From Nemertoderma westbladi (Eukaryota; Xenacoelomorpha; Nemertodermatida; Nemertodermatidae), in assembly GCA_032718475.1 (NCBI GenBank), contig JAUCBJ010002736.1, forward strand, positions 1 to 64,000: 64,000 nucleotides of DNA, given 5' to 3'. This document shows, in pieces, positions 12,701-20,999 of the stretch (positions are counted from its first letter, which is position 1; every line of letters begins with the position of its first letter). Below the pieces are notes generated by a model. That model was given only the letters and a program-made list of their open reading frames with translations, searched no databases and was not told the origin of the DNA. Position numbers and translations under genes: made by a program.

Positions 12701-15700
12701 ATCCCTCCCTACCTGTATAAACACACTAGCGGGTTGCTTGGATCCCTCCCTACCTGTATAAACACACTGACGGGTTGCTTTGGATCCCTCCCTACCTGTA
12801 TTAACACACTAGCGGGATGCTTGGATCCCTCCCTACCTGTATAAACACACTGACGGGTTGCTTGGATCCCTCCCTACCTGTATAAACACACTAGCGGGTT
12901 GCTTGGATCCCTCCCTACCTGTATAAACACACTGACGGGTTGCTTGGATCCCTCCCTACCTGTATTAACACACTAGCGGGTTGCTTGGATCCCTCCCTAC
13001 CTGTATAAACACACTAGCGGGTTGCTTGGATCCCTCCCTACCTGTATAAACACACTAGCGGGTTGCTTTGGATCCCTCCCTACCTGTATTAACACACTAG
13101 CGGGTTGCTTGGATCCCCCCTACCTGTATAAACACACTAACGGGTTGCTTTGGATCCCTCCCTACCTGTATAAACACACTAGCGGGTTGCTTGGATCCCT
13201 CCCTACCTGTATAAACACACTAGCGGGTTGCTTGGATCCCTCCCTACCTGTATAAACACACTGACGGGTTGCTTTGGATCCCTCCCTACCTGTATTAACA
13301 CACTAGCGGGTTGCTTGGATCCCTCCCTACCTGTATAAACACACTGACGGGTTGCTTGGATCCCTCCCTACCTGTATAAACACACTAGCGGGTTGCTTGG
13401 ATCCCTCCCTACCTGTATAAACACACTGACGGGTTGCTTGGATCCCTCCCTACCTGTATAAACACACTGACGGGTTGCTTGGATCCCTCCCTACCTGTAT
13501 AAACACACTAGCGGGTTGCTTGGATCCCTCCCTACCTGTATAAACACACTGACGGGTTGCTTGGATCCCTCCCTACCTGTATTAACACACTAGCGGGTTG
13601 CTTGGATCCCTCCCTACCTGTATAAACACACTAGCGGGTTGCTTGGATCCCTCCCTACCTGTATAAACACACCTGACGGGTTGCTTGGATCCCTCCCTAC
13701 CTGTATAAACACACTGACGGGTTGCTTGGATCCCTCCCTACCTGTATTAACACACTAGCGGGTTGCTTGGATCCCTCCCTACCTGTATAAACACACTGAG
13801 CGGGTTGCTTGGATCCCTCCCTACCTGTATAAACACACTAGCGGGTTGCTTTGGATCCCTCCCTACCTGTATAAACACACTAGCGGGTTGCTTGGATCCC
13901 TCCCTACCTGTATAAACACACTGACGGGTTGCTTGGATCCCTCCCTACCTGTATTAACACACTAGCGGGTTGCTTGGATCCCTCCCTACCTGTATAAACA
14001 CACTAGCGGGTTGCTTGGATCCCTCCCTACCTGTATTAACACACTAGCGGGTTGCTTGGATCCCTCCCTACCTGTATAAACACACCTGACGGGTTGCTTT
14101 GGATCCCTCCCTACCTGTATAAACACACTGACGGGTTGCTTGGATCCCTCCCTACCTGTATAAACACACTAGCGGGTTGCTTGGATCCCTCCCTACCTGT
14201 ATAAACACACTGACGGGTTGCTTTGGATCCCTCCCTACCTGTATTAACACACTAGCGGGTTGCTTGGATCCCTCCCTACCTGTATAAACACACTGACGGG
14301 TTGCTTGGATCCCTCCCTACCTGTATTAACACACTAGCGGGTTGCTTTGGATCCCTCCCTACCTGTATAAACACACTTAGCGGGTTGCTTGGATCCCTCC
14401 CTACCTGTATAAACACACTGACGGGTTGCTTGGATCCCTCCCTACCTGTATTAACACACTAGCGGGTTGCTTGGATCCCTCCCTACCTGTATAAACACAC
14501 TAGCGGGTCGCTTGGATCCCTCCCTACCTGTATAAACACACTAGCGGGTTGCTTGGATCCCTCCCTACCTGTATAAACACACTGACGGGTTGCTTGGATC
14601 CCTCCCTACCTGTATAAACACACTGACGGGTTGCTTGGATCCCTCCCTACCTGTATAAACACACCTACGGGTTGCTTGGACCCCTCCCTACCTGTATAAA
14701 CACACCTGACGGGTTGCTTGGATCCCTCCCTACCTGTATAAACATACTAGCGGGTTGCTTGGATCCCTCCCTACCTGTATAAACATACTAGCGGGTTGCT
14801 TGGATCCCTCCCTACCTGTATTAACACACTAGCGGGTTGCTTGGATCCCTCCCTACCTGTATAAACACACTGACGGGTTGCTTGGATCCCTCCCTACCTG
14901 TATAAACACACTGACGGGTTGATTGGATCCCTCCTACCTGTATAAACACACTAGCGGGTTGCTTAGGATCCCACAGGAACTCCCCCTGGTTTATGGGACC
15001 ATGACGGGCTCCCGCTATACCAAAGGACTGCGGTACATCGATGTAGAGCATGCGTTCCCCTGGTCTGTTAGCGAACCACGAAACCAGCTGCTCCTACGGG
15101 GTGATAAACAAACGCAAGATTGAAGGTGGTATAAGAAATAAATATACCGGTAATTAATAATGCAATACAATACATTATACGGCGTATTTGTTACACTAAA
15201 GTGCCATGGCCTGGCCAACCGTAACCATATTCTACAACGGCTTCTACACAATCAACCCTGTCTGCCAGAGTGCCAGTACTGTACCACTTATATCTACATC
15301 ATACTGTAGGATACCGGATACCTGTTCATTATATTGGTGTTTTCGTTCGTGAAATAGAACTCGAACAACGCTCTTGAGAAATTCACCGAATTCGTCTGGA
15401 TCGCCAAGTTTTTTTAAATTAATTTCGTAACTCTGACCTGCAATCGCAATAATCAAGCAATTACAACGGGTGGTTTATGAAAACAGTATTTTTAGAATAG
15501 GTCTAGACCAACTTCGATGCAAAATGAATTGAGAATGAACTCACCTTGGTATAGCTGCGTACTGAACTCACCTTGGTATAGCTGCGTACTGGACTCACCT
15601 TGGTATAGCTGCGTACTGAACTCACCTTGGTATAGCTGCGTACTGAACTCACCTTGGTATAGCTGCGTACTGAACTCACCTTATTATAGCTGCGTACTGA

Positions 15701-18700
15701 ACTCACCTTGGTATAGCTGCGTACTGAACTCACCTTGGTATAGCTGCGTACTGAACTCACCTTGGTATAGCTGCGTACTGAACTCACCTTGGTATAGCTG
15801 CGTACTGAACTCACCTTGGTATAGCTGCGTACTGAACTCACCTTGGTATAGCTGCGTACTGGACTCACCTTGGTATAGCTGCGTACTGAACTCACCTTGG
15901 TATAGCTGCGTACTGAACTCACCTTGGTATAGCTGCGTACTGAACTCACCTTGGTATAGCTGCGTACTGAACTCACCTTGGTATAGCTGCGTACTGAACT
16001 CACCTTGGTATAGCTGCGTACTGAACTCACCTTGGTATAGCTGCGTACTGAACTCACCTTGGTATAGCTGCGTACTGAACTCACCTTGGTATAGCTGCGT
16101 ACTGAACTCACCTTGGTATAGCTGCGTACTGAACTCACCTTGGTATAGCTGCGTACTGAACTCACCTTGGTATAGCTGCGTACTGAACTCACCTTGGTAT
16201 AGCTGCGTACTGAACTCACCTTGGTATAGCTGCGTACTGAACTCACCTTGGTATAGCTGCGTACTGAACTCACCTTGGTATAGCTGCGTACTGAACTCAC
16301 CTTGGTATAGCTGCGTACTGAACTCACCTTGGTATAGCTGCGTACTGAACTCACCTTGGTATAGCTGCGTACTGAACTCACCTTGGTATAGCTGCGTACT
16401 GAACTCACCTTGGTATAGCTGCGTACTGAACTCACCTTGGTATAGCTGCGTACTGAACTCACCTTGGTATAGCTGCGTACTGAACTCACCTTGGTATAGC
16501 TGCGTACTGAACTCACCTTGGTATAGCTGCGTACTGAACTCACCTTGGTATAGCTGCGTACTGAACTCACCTTGGTATAGCTGCGTACTGAACTCACCTT
16601 GGTATAGCTGCGTACTGAACTCACCTTGGTATAGCTGCGTACTGAACTCACCTTGGTATAGCTGCGTACTGAACTCACCTTGGTATAGCTGCGTACTGAA
16701 CTCACCTTGGTATAGCTGCGTACTGAACTCACCTTGGTATAGCTGCGTACTGAACTCACCTTGGTATAGCTGCGTACTGAACTCACCTTGGTATAGCTGC
16801 GTACTGAACTCACCTTGGTATAGCTGCGTACTGAACTCACCTTGGTATAGCTGCGTACTGAACTCACCTTGGTATAGCTGCGTACTGAACTCACCTTGGT
16901 ATAGCTGCGTACTGAACTCACCTTGGTATAGCTGCGTACTGAACTCACCTTGGTATAGCTGCGTACTGAACTCACCTTGGTATAGCTGCGTACTGAACTC
17001 ACCTTGGTATAGCTGCGTACTGAACTCACCTTGGTATAGCTGCGTACTGAACTCACCTTGGTATAGCTGCGTACTGAACTCACCTTGGTATAGCTGCGTA
17101 CTGAACTCACCTTGGTATAGCTGCCTACTGAACTCACCTTGGTATAGCTGCGTACTGAACTCACCTTGGTATAGCTGCGTACTGAACTCACCTTGGTATA
17201 GCTGCGTACTGAACTCACCTTGGTATAGCTGCGTACTGAACTCACCTTGGTATAGCTGCGTACTGAACTCACCTTGGTATAGCTGCGTACTGAACTCACC
17301 TTGGTATAGCTGCCTACTGAACTCACCTTGGTATAGCTGCGTACTGAACTCACCTTGGTATAGCTGCGTACTGAACTCACCTTGGTATAGCTGCGTACTG
17401 ACTCACCTTGGTATAGCTGCGTACTGAACTCACCTTGGTATTATAGCTGCGTACTGAACTCACCTTGGTATAGCTGCGTACTGAACTCACCTTGGTATAG
17501 CTGCGTACTGAACTCACCTTGGTATAGCTGCGTACTGAACTCACCTTGGTATAGCTGCCTACTGAACTCACCTTGGTATAGCTGCGTACTGAACTCACCT
17601 TGGTATAGCTGCGTACTGAACTCACCTTGGTATAGCTGCGTACTGAACTCACCTTGGTATAGCTGCGTACTGAACTCACCTTGGTATAGCTGCCTACTGA
17701 ACTCACCTTGGTATAGCTGCGTACTGAACTCACCTTGGTATAGCTGCGTACTGAACTCACCTTGGTATTATAGCTGCGTACTGAACTCACCTTGGTATAG
17801 CTGCGTACTGAACTCACCTTGGTATAGCTGCGTACTGAACTCACCTTGGTATAGCTGCGTACTGAACTCACCTTGGTATAGCTGCGTACTGGACTCACCT
17901 TAGTATAGCTGCGTACTGAACTCACCTTGGTATAGCTGCGTACTGAACTCATCTTGGTATTATAGCTGCGTACTGAACTCACCTTGGTACAGCTGCGTAC
18001 TGGACTCACCTTAGTATAGCTGCGTACTGAACTCACCTTGGTATAGCTGCGTACTGGACTCACCTTGGTATAGCTGCGTACTGAACTCACCTTGGTATTA
18101 TAGCTGCGTACTGAACTCACCTTGGTATAGCTGCGTACTGGACTCACCTTAGTATAGCTGCGTACTGAACTCACCTTGGTATAGCTGCGTACTGAACTCA
18201 CCTTGGTTGAGATACGTGATACTCTCTTCGTTAAGTTTAGTAGCTGGCGAGGTCGCGGCATTAAATATAAACTGAAATCCAGACTCCTTGAATATTGGTA
18301 CAGCCAAGAGGTCGTTCATATTATAAGCACCGGCTCCTAGGATATAAGCAAAATGTTATTAACCTCTAAATTACTTACAATTAGTTAGCTAATTAATTTA
18401 GCTATAGGAATTTGGAAACATTTAAGGGGGGTAGCGCTATTTTAACACAGTCAATGAAAACTAATAGTAACATGGCAAGGCTTTGTCCAAAATGAATAAT
18501 TTTTGGTATAAGGGTCAATCGATAACTGAAGGTTGCCTTAAAGAAAAAATGAATTAGGATCAAAATTTTAAAACTCTCACCAATCTTTTGAAGACACCAA
18601 GCTTGTGATTACTGTGTCCAAATTAAATAAAAAAATATTAAAAATTGGCAGAAGAGTAGCATTTGAAATTCTGAGATAATTGCCTTTTAAGTGTGAAACT

Positions 18701-19990
18701 TCCCGCGCAAAAACTGTCTGTCAATATATATCTAGCAACAAGAAAGCACAAAACCATGCTAAGATTTTTGCTATGGGGGTTTTCCTGGTCGCTGATTTCA
18801 TTTATGAGGTCAGTTTTCACTCTCAAGAAATCTGTATGTCTGTCTGTAGGTCTTTCTGACTATCCGACTCTCTGTCTGCCAAATATAAGAAAAAGGCACA
18901 CCATCTAGCTAAAAGTTTAGCTATAGGCGTTTTCCTGGTCGCAGAATTCATTTAGAGTGTCAATTTAAACATTTGATGATTTCCAAATTGTCTGTACGGC
19001 TGTCAGAGTGTCGGTTATATTTTGACAGACAGACTGGCAGGCATACAGACGGAACCGACAAGGTCAAATTTGAATGAAGTCATCGACCACGAAAACCCAT
19101 ACTGCCATACAGGGAATTTTTTAGACAGATAGTATGCTTTTTATTGACAGACAGACATGTCAGACAAACCGACAGTAAAACGGACAGACGCCATATCTGA
19201 GAAGTAAGACAGATATTGCGAAACGGTTTTCAAATCGGAAATATCGATAAAAATCTGATCTGGATGAAATATAAAAAAAATATTTGTAAAAAATTATTGT
19301 AATAGAGCTACCCCCCCCCCCCCCCCCCCCCCCCCAATAAAACTAAAACCTTTATTAATTTAATAAATAAATGTATTGGCCTAGTAAATAATATAAATAT
19401 TTAATAAAACCAGTAACCTATTGAGAATCACCCATGGTGGTTAGAAGGAATTATTCCTGGTTTAATAATGCTAAAATATTACCCCACGCACAAAATGTAT
19501 AGGCCTATATGTTACCTGATTAGATTAACCATAATTTAATATACCGGTAGATTAATTAGGAGCCGCATTTGGCATTAGATTTATTAGCGGTACTCTACTC
19601 ACTAAATTCGGTTCCCAGACCGCTCAAGCTGGCCTCAAAGTCCGATACCAACGACGCCTGGGGGTCGTCTAGAGGGAGATTCCAGGAGGCGATGTTAACA
19701 ACATCCCTCGTGGAGAACCCATTGTCTTCGTCGATAGAGGAATCAGCGGTGTCTGCTGTGAACATCCGGGAGCCTGGGAACAGTCGTTCCACCAAACGTT
19801 CAGTTGTTCCGTCCGATTCGCTACAAGAGGTTGCTGTGCTGGAGGAGTCAGTCTGGGACCCCAGCTGTCCCAACGGGACACCACGCCCGCAAGGGACAGC
19901 AATAGCCCCAGTACCAGGGACAGCAATAGCCCCGTTCAGATTCATCGACGGAGCGAATGTAATAAAGTTGTCCGGTTGTAAATTACTCAT
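579..19990 (-). CDS. TFCP2: CP2/LSF-family transcription factor (TFCP2/UBP1-like), complete 11-exon gene
   Basis: Members of this family bind DNA as dimers or tetramers through a Grainyhead/CP2 domain and oligomerise through a SAM-like domain; they act in the nucleus. Coding exons on the minus strand are 19990-19603, 18336-18202, 15437-15322, 15093-14938, 11118-10960, 10524-10293, 9892-9705, 7314-7104, 6900-6729, 1211-980 and 764-579. Every junction is GT-AG, all phases agree, and the total is 2,175 nt (724 residues plus stop). The N-terminal motif [14 protein letters not shown] leads into the CP2 domain (about residues 140-340; [44 protein letters not shown]). The SAM-like domain follows (about 575-635; [21 protein letters not shown]), then the family's C-terminal segment. 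The protein is longer than vertebrate members (about 500-540) because of low-complexity linkers. I cannot tell TFCP2 from UBP1 or TFCP2L1; an invertebrate may have one co-orthologue. Introns 2, 4 and 9 are almost wholly minisatellite. Confidence 0.95.
980..1211 (-). CDS. TFCP2: TFCP2-like coding exon 10 (SAM-like domain)
   Basis: The exon is 232 nt with acceptor TTTTTTTTTAG. It encodes [20 protein letters not shown], then [20 protein letters not shown] and [20 protein letters not shown], the oligomerising SAM-like domain and following strand of the LSF family. It ends ELKYK at donor AAG|GTTCGA. That donor is weak: no purine at +3 and no G at +5. Confidence 0.93.
1266..6768 (-). repeat. 45-bp minisatellite spanning the intron 9 donor (array C)
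   Basis: About 121 copies of a 45-bp unit make up about 99% of intron 9, leaving only 54 nt before the exon 10 acceptor. On the gene strand each unit holds 35 nt of exon 9 end (coding [12 protein letters not shown]) followed by the donor in GCTAACAG|GTACGGTGGG. Because 45 is divisible by three and the unit has no stop, the exon frame runs open from exon 9 through about 32 units until a 46-bp unit near 5261 shifts it. Such 46-bp units recur near 2287, 2964, 3370, 3730, 3957, 4273 and 4675, showing higher-order block duplication. Copies at the exon end are the most varied. Confidence 0.98.
6729..6900 (-). CDS. TFCP2: TFCP2-like coding exon 9 (leads into SAM-like domain)
   Basis: The exon is 172 nt with acceptor TTGTTTTAG. 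It reads [20 protein letters not shown] and then [13 protein letters not shown], which aligns with the family's QQWL-x-RNRF entry to the SAM-like domain. The donor AACAG|GTACGG is phase 2 and completes Arg with the first base of exon 10. The last 35 nt, plus 10 nt of intron, are the template of array C. Confidence 0.93.
7104..7314 (-). CDS. TFCP2: TFCP2-like coding exon 8
   Basis: The exon is 211 nt, beginning after acceptor CGCTTTTTAG with [20 protein letters not shown] and ending [12 protein letters not shown] with donor CTCG|GTAAGTG (phase 1). It is a Ser/Lys-rich linker with little conservation. The evidence is exon-like splice sites, an open frame and phase agreement with exons 7 and 9. 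Confidence 0.8.
7315..8545. other. TFCP2-like intron 7, 3'-side sequence without recognised genes
   Basis: Intronic sequence between exon 8 and the foldback element. It contains AT-rich stretches and short phrases such as GACAGTTTGTCCGTC that recur in intron 1 (about 19000-19200), suggesting shared dispersed repeat debris. No open frame resembles a known protein. Confidence 0.4.
8546..9635. mobile_element. Foldback (inverted-repeat) element in TFCP2-like intron 7
   Basis: The ends are inverted copies of about 29 bp: CCCCCATGTGAAGAATACCA at 8544-8574 against its complement at about 9604-9635, with a few mismatches. Inside, the left arm (about 8860-9130) is full of CACCAAAAA/AATTATTCA phrases and the right arm (about 9290-9520) of the complementary TGAATAATT/TTTTTGGTG phrases. 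The whole could form an imperfect long hairpin around a short AT-rich centre. No coding capacity is seen. Boundaries and target duplication are uncertain. Confidence 0.6.
9705..9892 (-). CDS. TFCP2: TFCP2-like coding exon 7 with poly-proline tract
   Basis: The exon is 188 nt with acceptor TTGGCTTAG. After [15 protein letters not shown] comes a run of 11 prolines, then [19 protein letters not shown] and [14 protein letters not shown]. Tandem donors CAG|GTCAAG|GTACGTC are both phase 0; the downstream one (ending at 9705) fits the consensus better and adds Val-Lys. This is part of the variable linker between the CP2 and SAM-like domains. Confidence 0.82.
10293..10524 (-). CDS. TFCP2: TFCP2-like coding exon 6
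   Basis: The exon is 232 nt and begins [19 protein letters not shown], the strongly conserved end of the CP2 domain, followed by [14 protein letters not shown]. The C-terminal half is a Pro/Thr-rich linker. Two donors lie 36 nt apart and share phase 1: CCAAG|GTACGTG ending at 10293 and CACCAAG|GTAAATC ending at about 10257. Either joins exon 7 in frame, so alternative use adding 12 residues is possible. Confidence 0.9.
10960..11118 (-). CDS. TFCP2: TFCP2-like coding exon 5
   Basis: The exon is 159 nt (53 codons). It encodes [20 protein letters not shown] and FRIQLDTF, a highly conserved CP2-domain block, followed by a less conserved Ser-rich insert ([21 protein letters not shown]). The acceptor is TTTATTTTAG and the donor is GCCCAG|GTAGGCG. 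Intron 5 (10525-10959) is ordinary and has no array. Confidence 0.95.
11163..14973 (-). repeat. 41-bp minisatellite spanning the intron 4 donor (array B)
   Basis: About 92 copies of a 40-42-bp unit occupy about 99% of intron 4, leaving 44 nt before the acceptor. On the gene strand a unit runs from GGATCC through AAGCAACCCGCTAGTG to TTTATACAG|GTAGGGAGG and then the next GGATCC, so it copies the last ~27 nt of exon 4 and the start of the intron. Sub-types differ at CGCTAGTG versus CGTCAGTG, TTTATACAG versus TTAATACAG, and GGATCCAAGC versus GGATCCAAAGC. Their interspersed order suggests higher-order duplication. The usual unit is not a multiple of three, and translation past the first donor reaches a TAG within about one unit. 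Confidence 0.98.
14938..15093 (-). CDS. TFCP2: TFCP2-like coding exon 4
   Basis: The exon is exactly 52 codons. It encodes [20 protein letters not shown] and then [16 protein letters not shown], a core block of the CP2 domain with the family's FLWDP...VFIQ motif. The acceptor is CACCCCGTAG and the donor is TATACAG|GTAGG. The last 27-30 nt of this exon, through the donor, are the template of array B. Confidence 0.95.
15322..15437 (-). CDS. TFCP2: TFCP2-like coding exon 3
   Basis: The exon is 116 nt and encodes [17 protein letters not shown] and [20 protein letters not shown], the second block of the CP2 DNA-binding domain. The acceptor is GCGATTGCAG and the donor is AACAG|GTATCC (phase 0). 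The intron starts with an immediate second GGTATCC, a tiny tandem duplication at the donor. Confidence 0.95.
15538..18206 (-). repeat. 27-bp minisatellite spanning the intron 2 donor (array A)
   Basis: About 98 tandem copies of a 27-bp unit fill roughly 96% of intron 2, leaving only about 100 nt before the acceptor. On the gene strand each unit ends ACCAAG|GTGAGT and so repeats the exon 2 donor. Most units are identical. Variants include CTAAG in place of CCAAG, a 30-bp form with an extra TAT/ATA (for example near 18091), and a 1-bp deletion near 17401. In the exon's reading frame a standard unit is open (a nine-residue repeat, GEFSTQLYQ), but the 30-bp form brings in TAA. Long ORFs on both strands here are by-products of the 27-bp period, not genes. 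Confidence 0.98.
18202..18336 (-). CDS. TFCP2: TFCP2-like coding exon 2 (start of CP2 domain)
   Basis: The exon is 135 nt with acceptor TATATCCTAG. It reads [15 protein letters not shown] and then [11 protein letters not shown]...ESITYLNQ, matching the start of the CP2 DNA-binding domain. The donor CAACCAAG|GTGAGT is a perfect vertebrate-type U1 consensus. It is also the first of about 98 donor copies, because the 27-bp minisatellite of intron 2 begins at this junction. Confidence 0.95.
18337..19602. other. TFCP2-like intron 1
   Basis: The intron is 1,266 nt with an ordinary donor (GTGAGTAG) and no minisatellite. It holds GACAGACAGAC-like low-complexity segments (about 18830-19200) and an uninterrupted run of 25 C at 19311-19335. 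Short frames here match nothing I know. Confidence 0.5.
19603..19990 (-). CDS. TFCP2: TFCP2-like coding exon 1
   Basis: The exon is 388 nt and encodes residues 1-129. It starts MSNLQPDNF, has an acidic Ser/Thr-rich linker, and ends with [17 protein letters not shown], the conserved N-terminal motif of the CP2/LSF family. The donor is A|GTGAGTAG (phase 1). The open frame continues two codons past the junction to a TAG inside the intron. The linker is longer than in vertebrate homologues. Confidence 0.88.
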
Positions 19991-20051
19991 AATTTAATCA
20001 TACCTTCAATAATACATATAGATATAGGGTACGCTTACAAGACAAGATAAC
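19991..20051 (-). other. TFCP2: 5' UTR part of TFCP2-like exon 1
   Basis: A pyrimidine-rich acceptor (TTTTATTTTAG) on the minus strand ends at 20052, so this stretch looks like the start of an exon that runs into the coding start. An in-frame TAA lies six bases upstream of the ATG, which supports the start at 19990. A non-coding first exon and the promoter should lie further upstream (above 20052), but I could not locate them. Confidence 0.5.
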
Positions 20052-20999
20052 CTAAAATAAAAACATATAAGCCGATTGCCGATATATTATATACCGGTCA
20101 GCCGGTAGTAGGCCTACCGGTATAGCGGTATACTGGTATATATGATATATTTTAACTATTTAGTACTGTAGTATAATATTAATAATAGCAGCCTATCAGC
20201 CTATATAATTAAAATATAATAATAATCACTGGAGCTCTGCTCGAGTTCCTGCCTGCAGCATTACTACTGTACTAGTTTGTCAGTTTGTGGACCGGTGAAC
20301 ATTGGCATTATACTGGCTGACTTTATTGACAGTTGGCCTATTTCGACCACATTTAACATTCAACTGTCTGACTGTTATGAAATGAATTAGGGCGTACTAA
20401 CACCGGCAGACCGCAATCGGTGCGGTAGGCAGGTAGGCGTAGGCCTACAAATCGGCACCGGTGTATGGTGTACAGGTGTAAAAACTTAGAACCGGCACCG
20501 GTCAACCGGTGTCTGGGTGTAGCAGCTTATGTTACCCCCTGTGCCCTGACCGCCTGATGCCTGAATGCTGAAGATTAGGCCTATCAGCCTATGCCGCTAC
20601 TGCCCTAGTCAGGCTAGGCTGCTAGGTGCAGCGTGCAGAGGTGCATGGTGGTAAAGCTGTATAGGCAATAAGCATCAGGGCATGGCAGCGGAATAGGCCT
20701 ACTAAATATAGAGCAGTAGAGTACCGGCTATTTCAGTATTTAGTAAGGTAACTAACTGGGTAAGGCTTAATGGTAACGGTAAGGCCTAACGGCTGCATGG
20801 CAGCATGGTGTATGTAGGTCATACAGTCATAGGTTAAAACCCGGTTGCGCAATCAATATGCCCCTGCCCCCTGCTGTCTGGAAAGGACTGAGGAATACTC
20901 TGATACTTGGGTGTACTTATAAAGAAGTACCGGTCACCGGTAGCCTATGGAGGGCAGTAGGGTGCAAGAACATGCTCATGCACTAACTGCTGCTAACAG
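20052..20999. other. Upstream region of the TFCP2-like gene, rich in short palindromes
   Basis: No coding region is seen. The sequence is dense in ACCGGT- and AGGCCT-centred short palindromes (for example TAGGCCTAC and CACCGGTCAACCGGTG). A promoter for the minus-strand gene should lie somewhere above 20052, but no core element stands out. Confidence 0.35.

Noticed and set aside
1266-18206. CRISPR-like arrays
   Set aside because: Units are directly tandem with no unique spacers, and the genome is clearly eukaryotic.
15503-18261. Repeated frames SSVRSYTKV (minus) and NSPWYSCVL (plus) as repeat proteins
   Set aside because: These are by-products of a 27-bp tandem repeat. The gene's own frame through it is different and is interrupted by TAA in variant units.
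19595-19997. Plus-strand ORF opposite TFCP2-like exon 1
   Set aside because: It is the antisense shadow of a well-supported coding exon.
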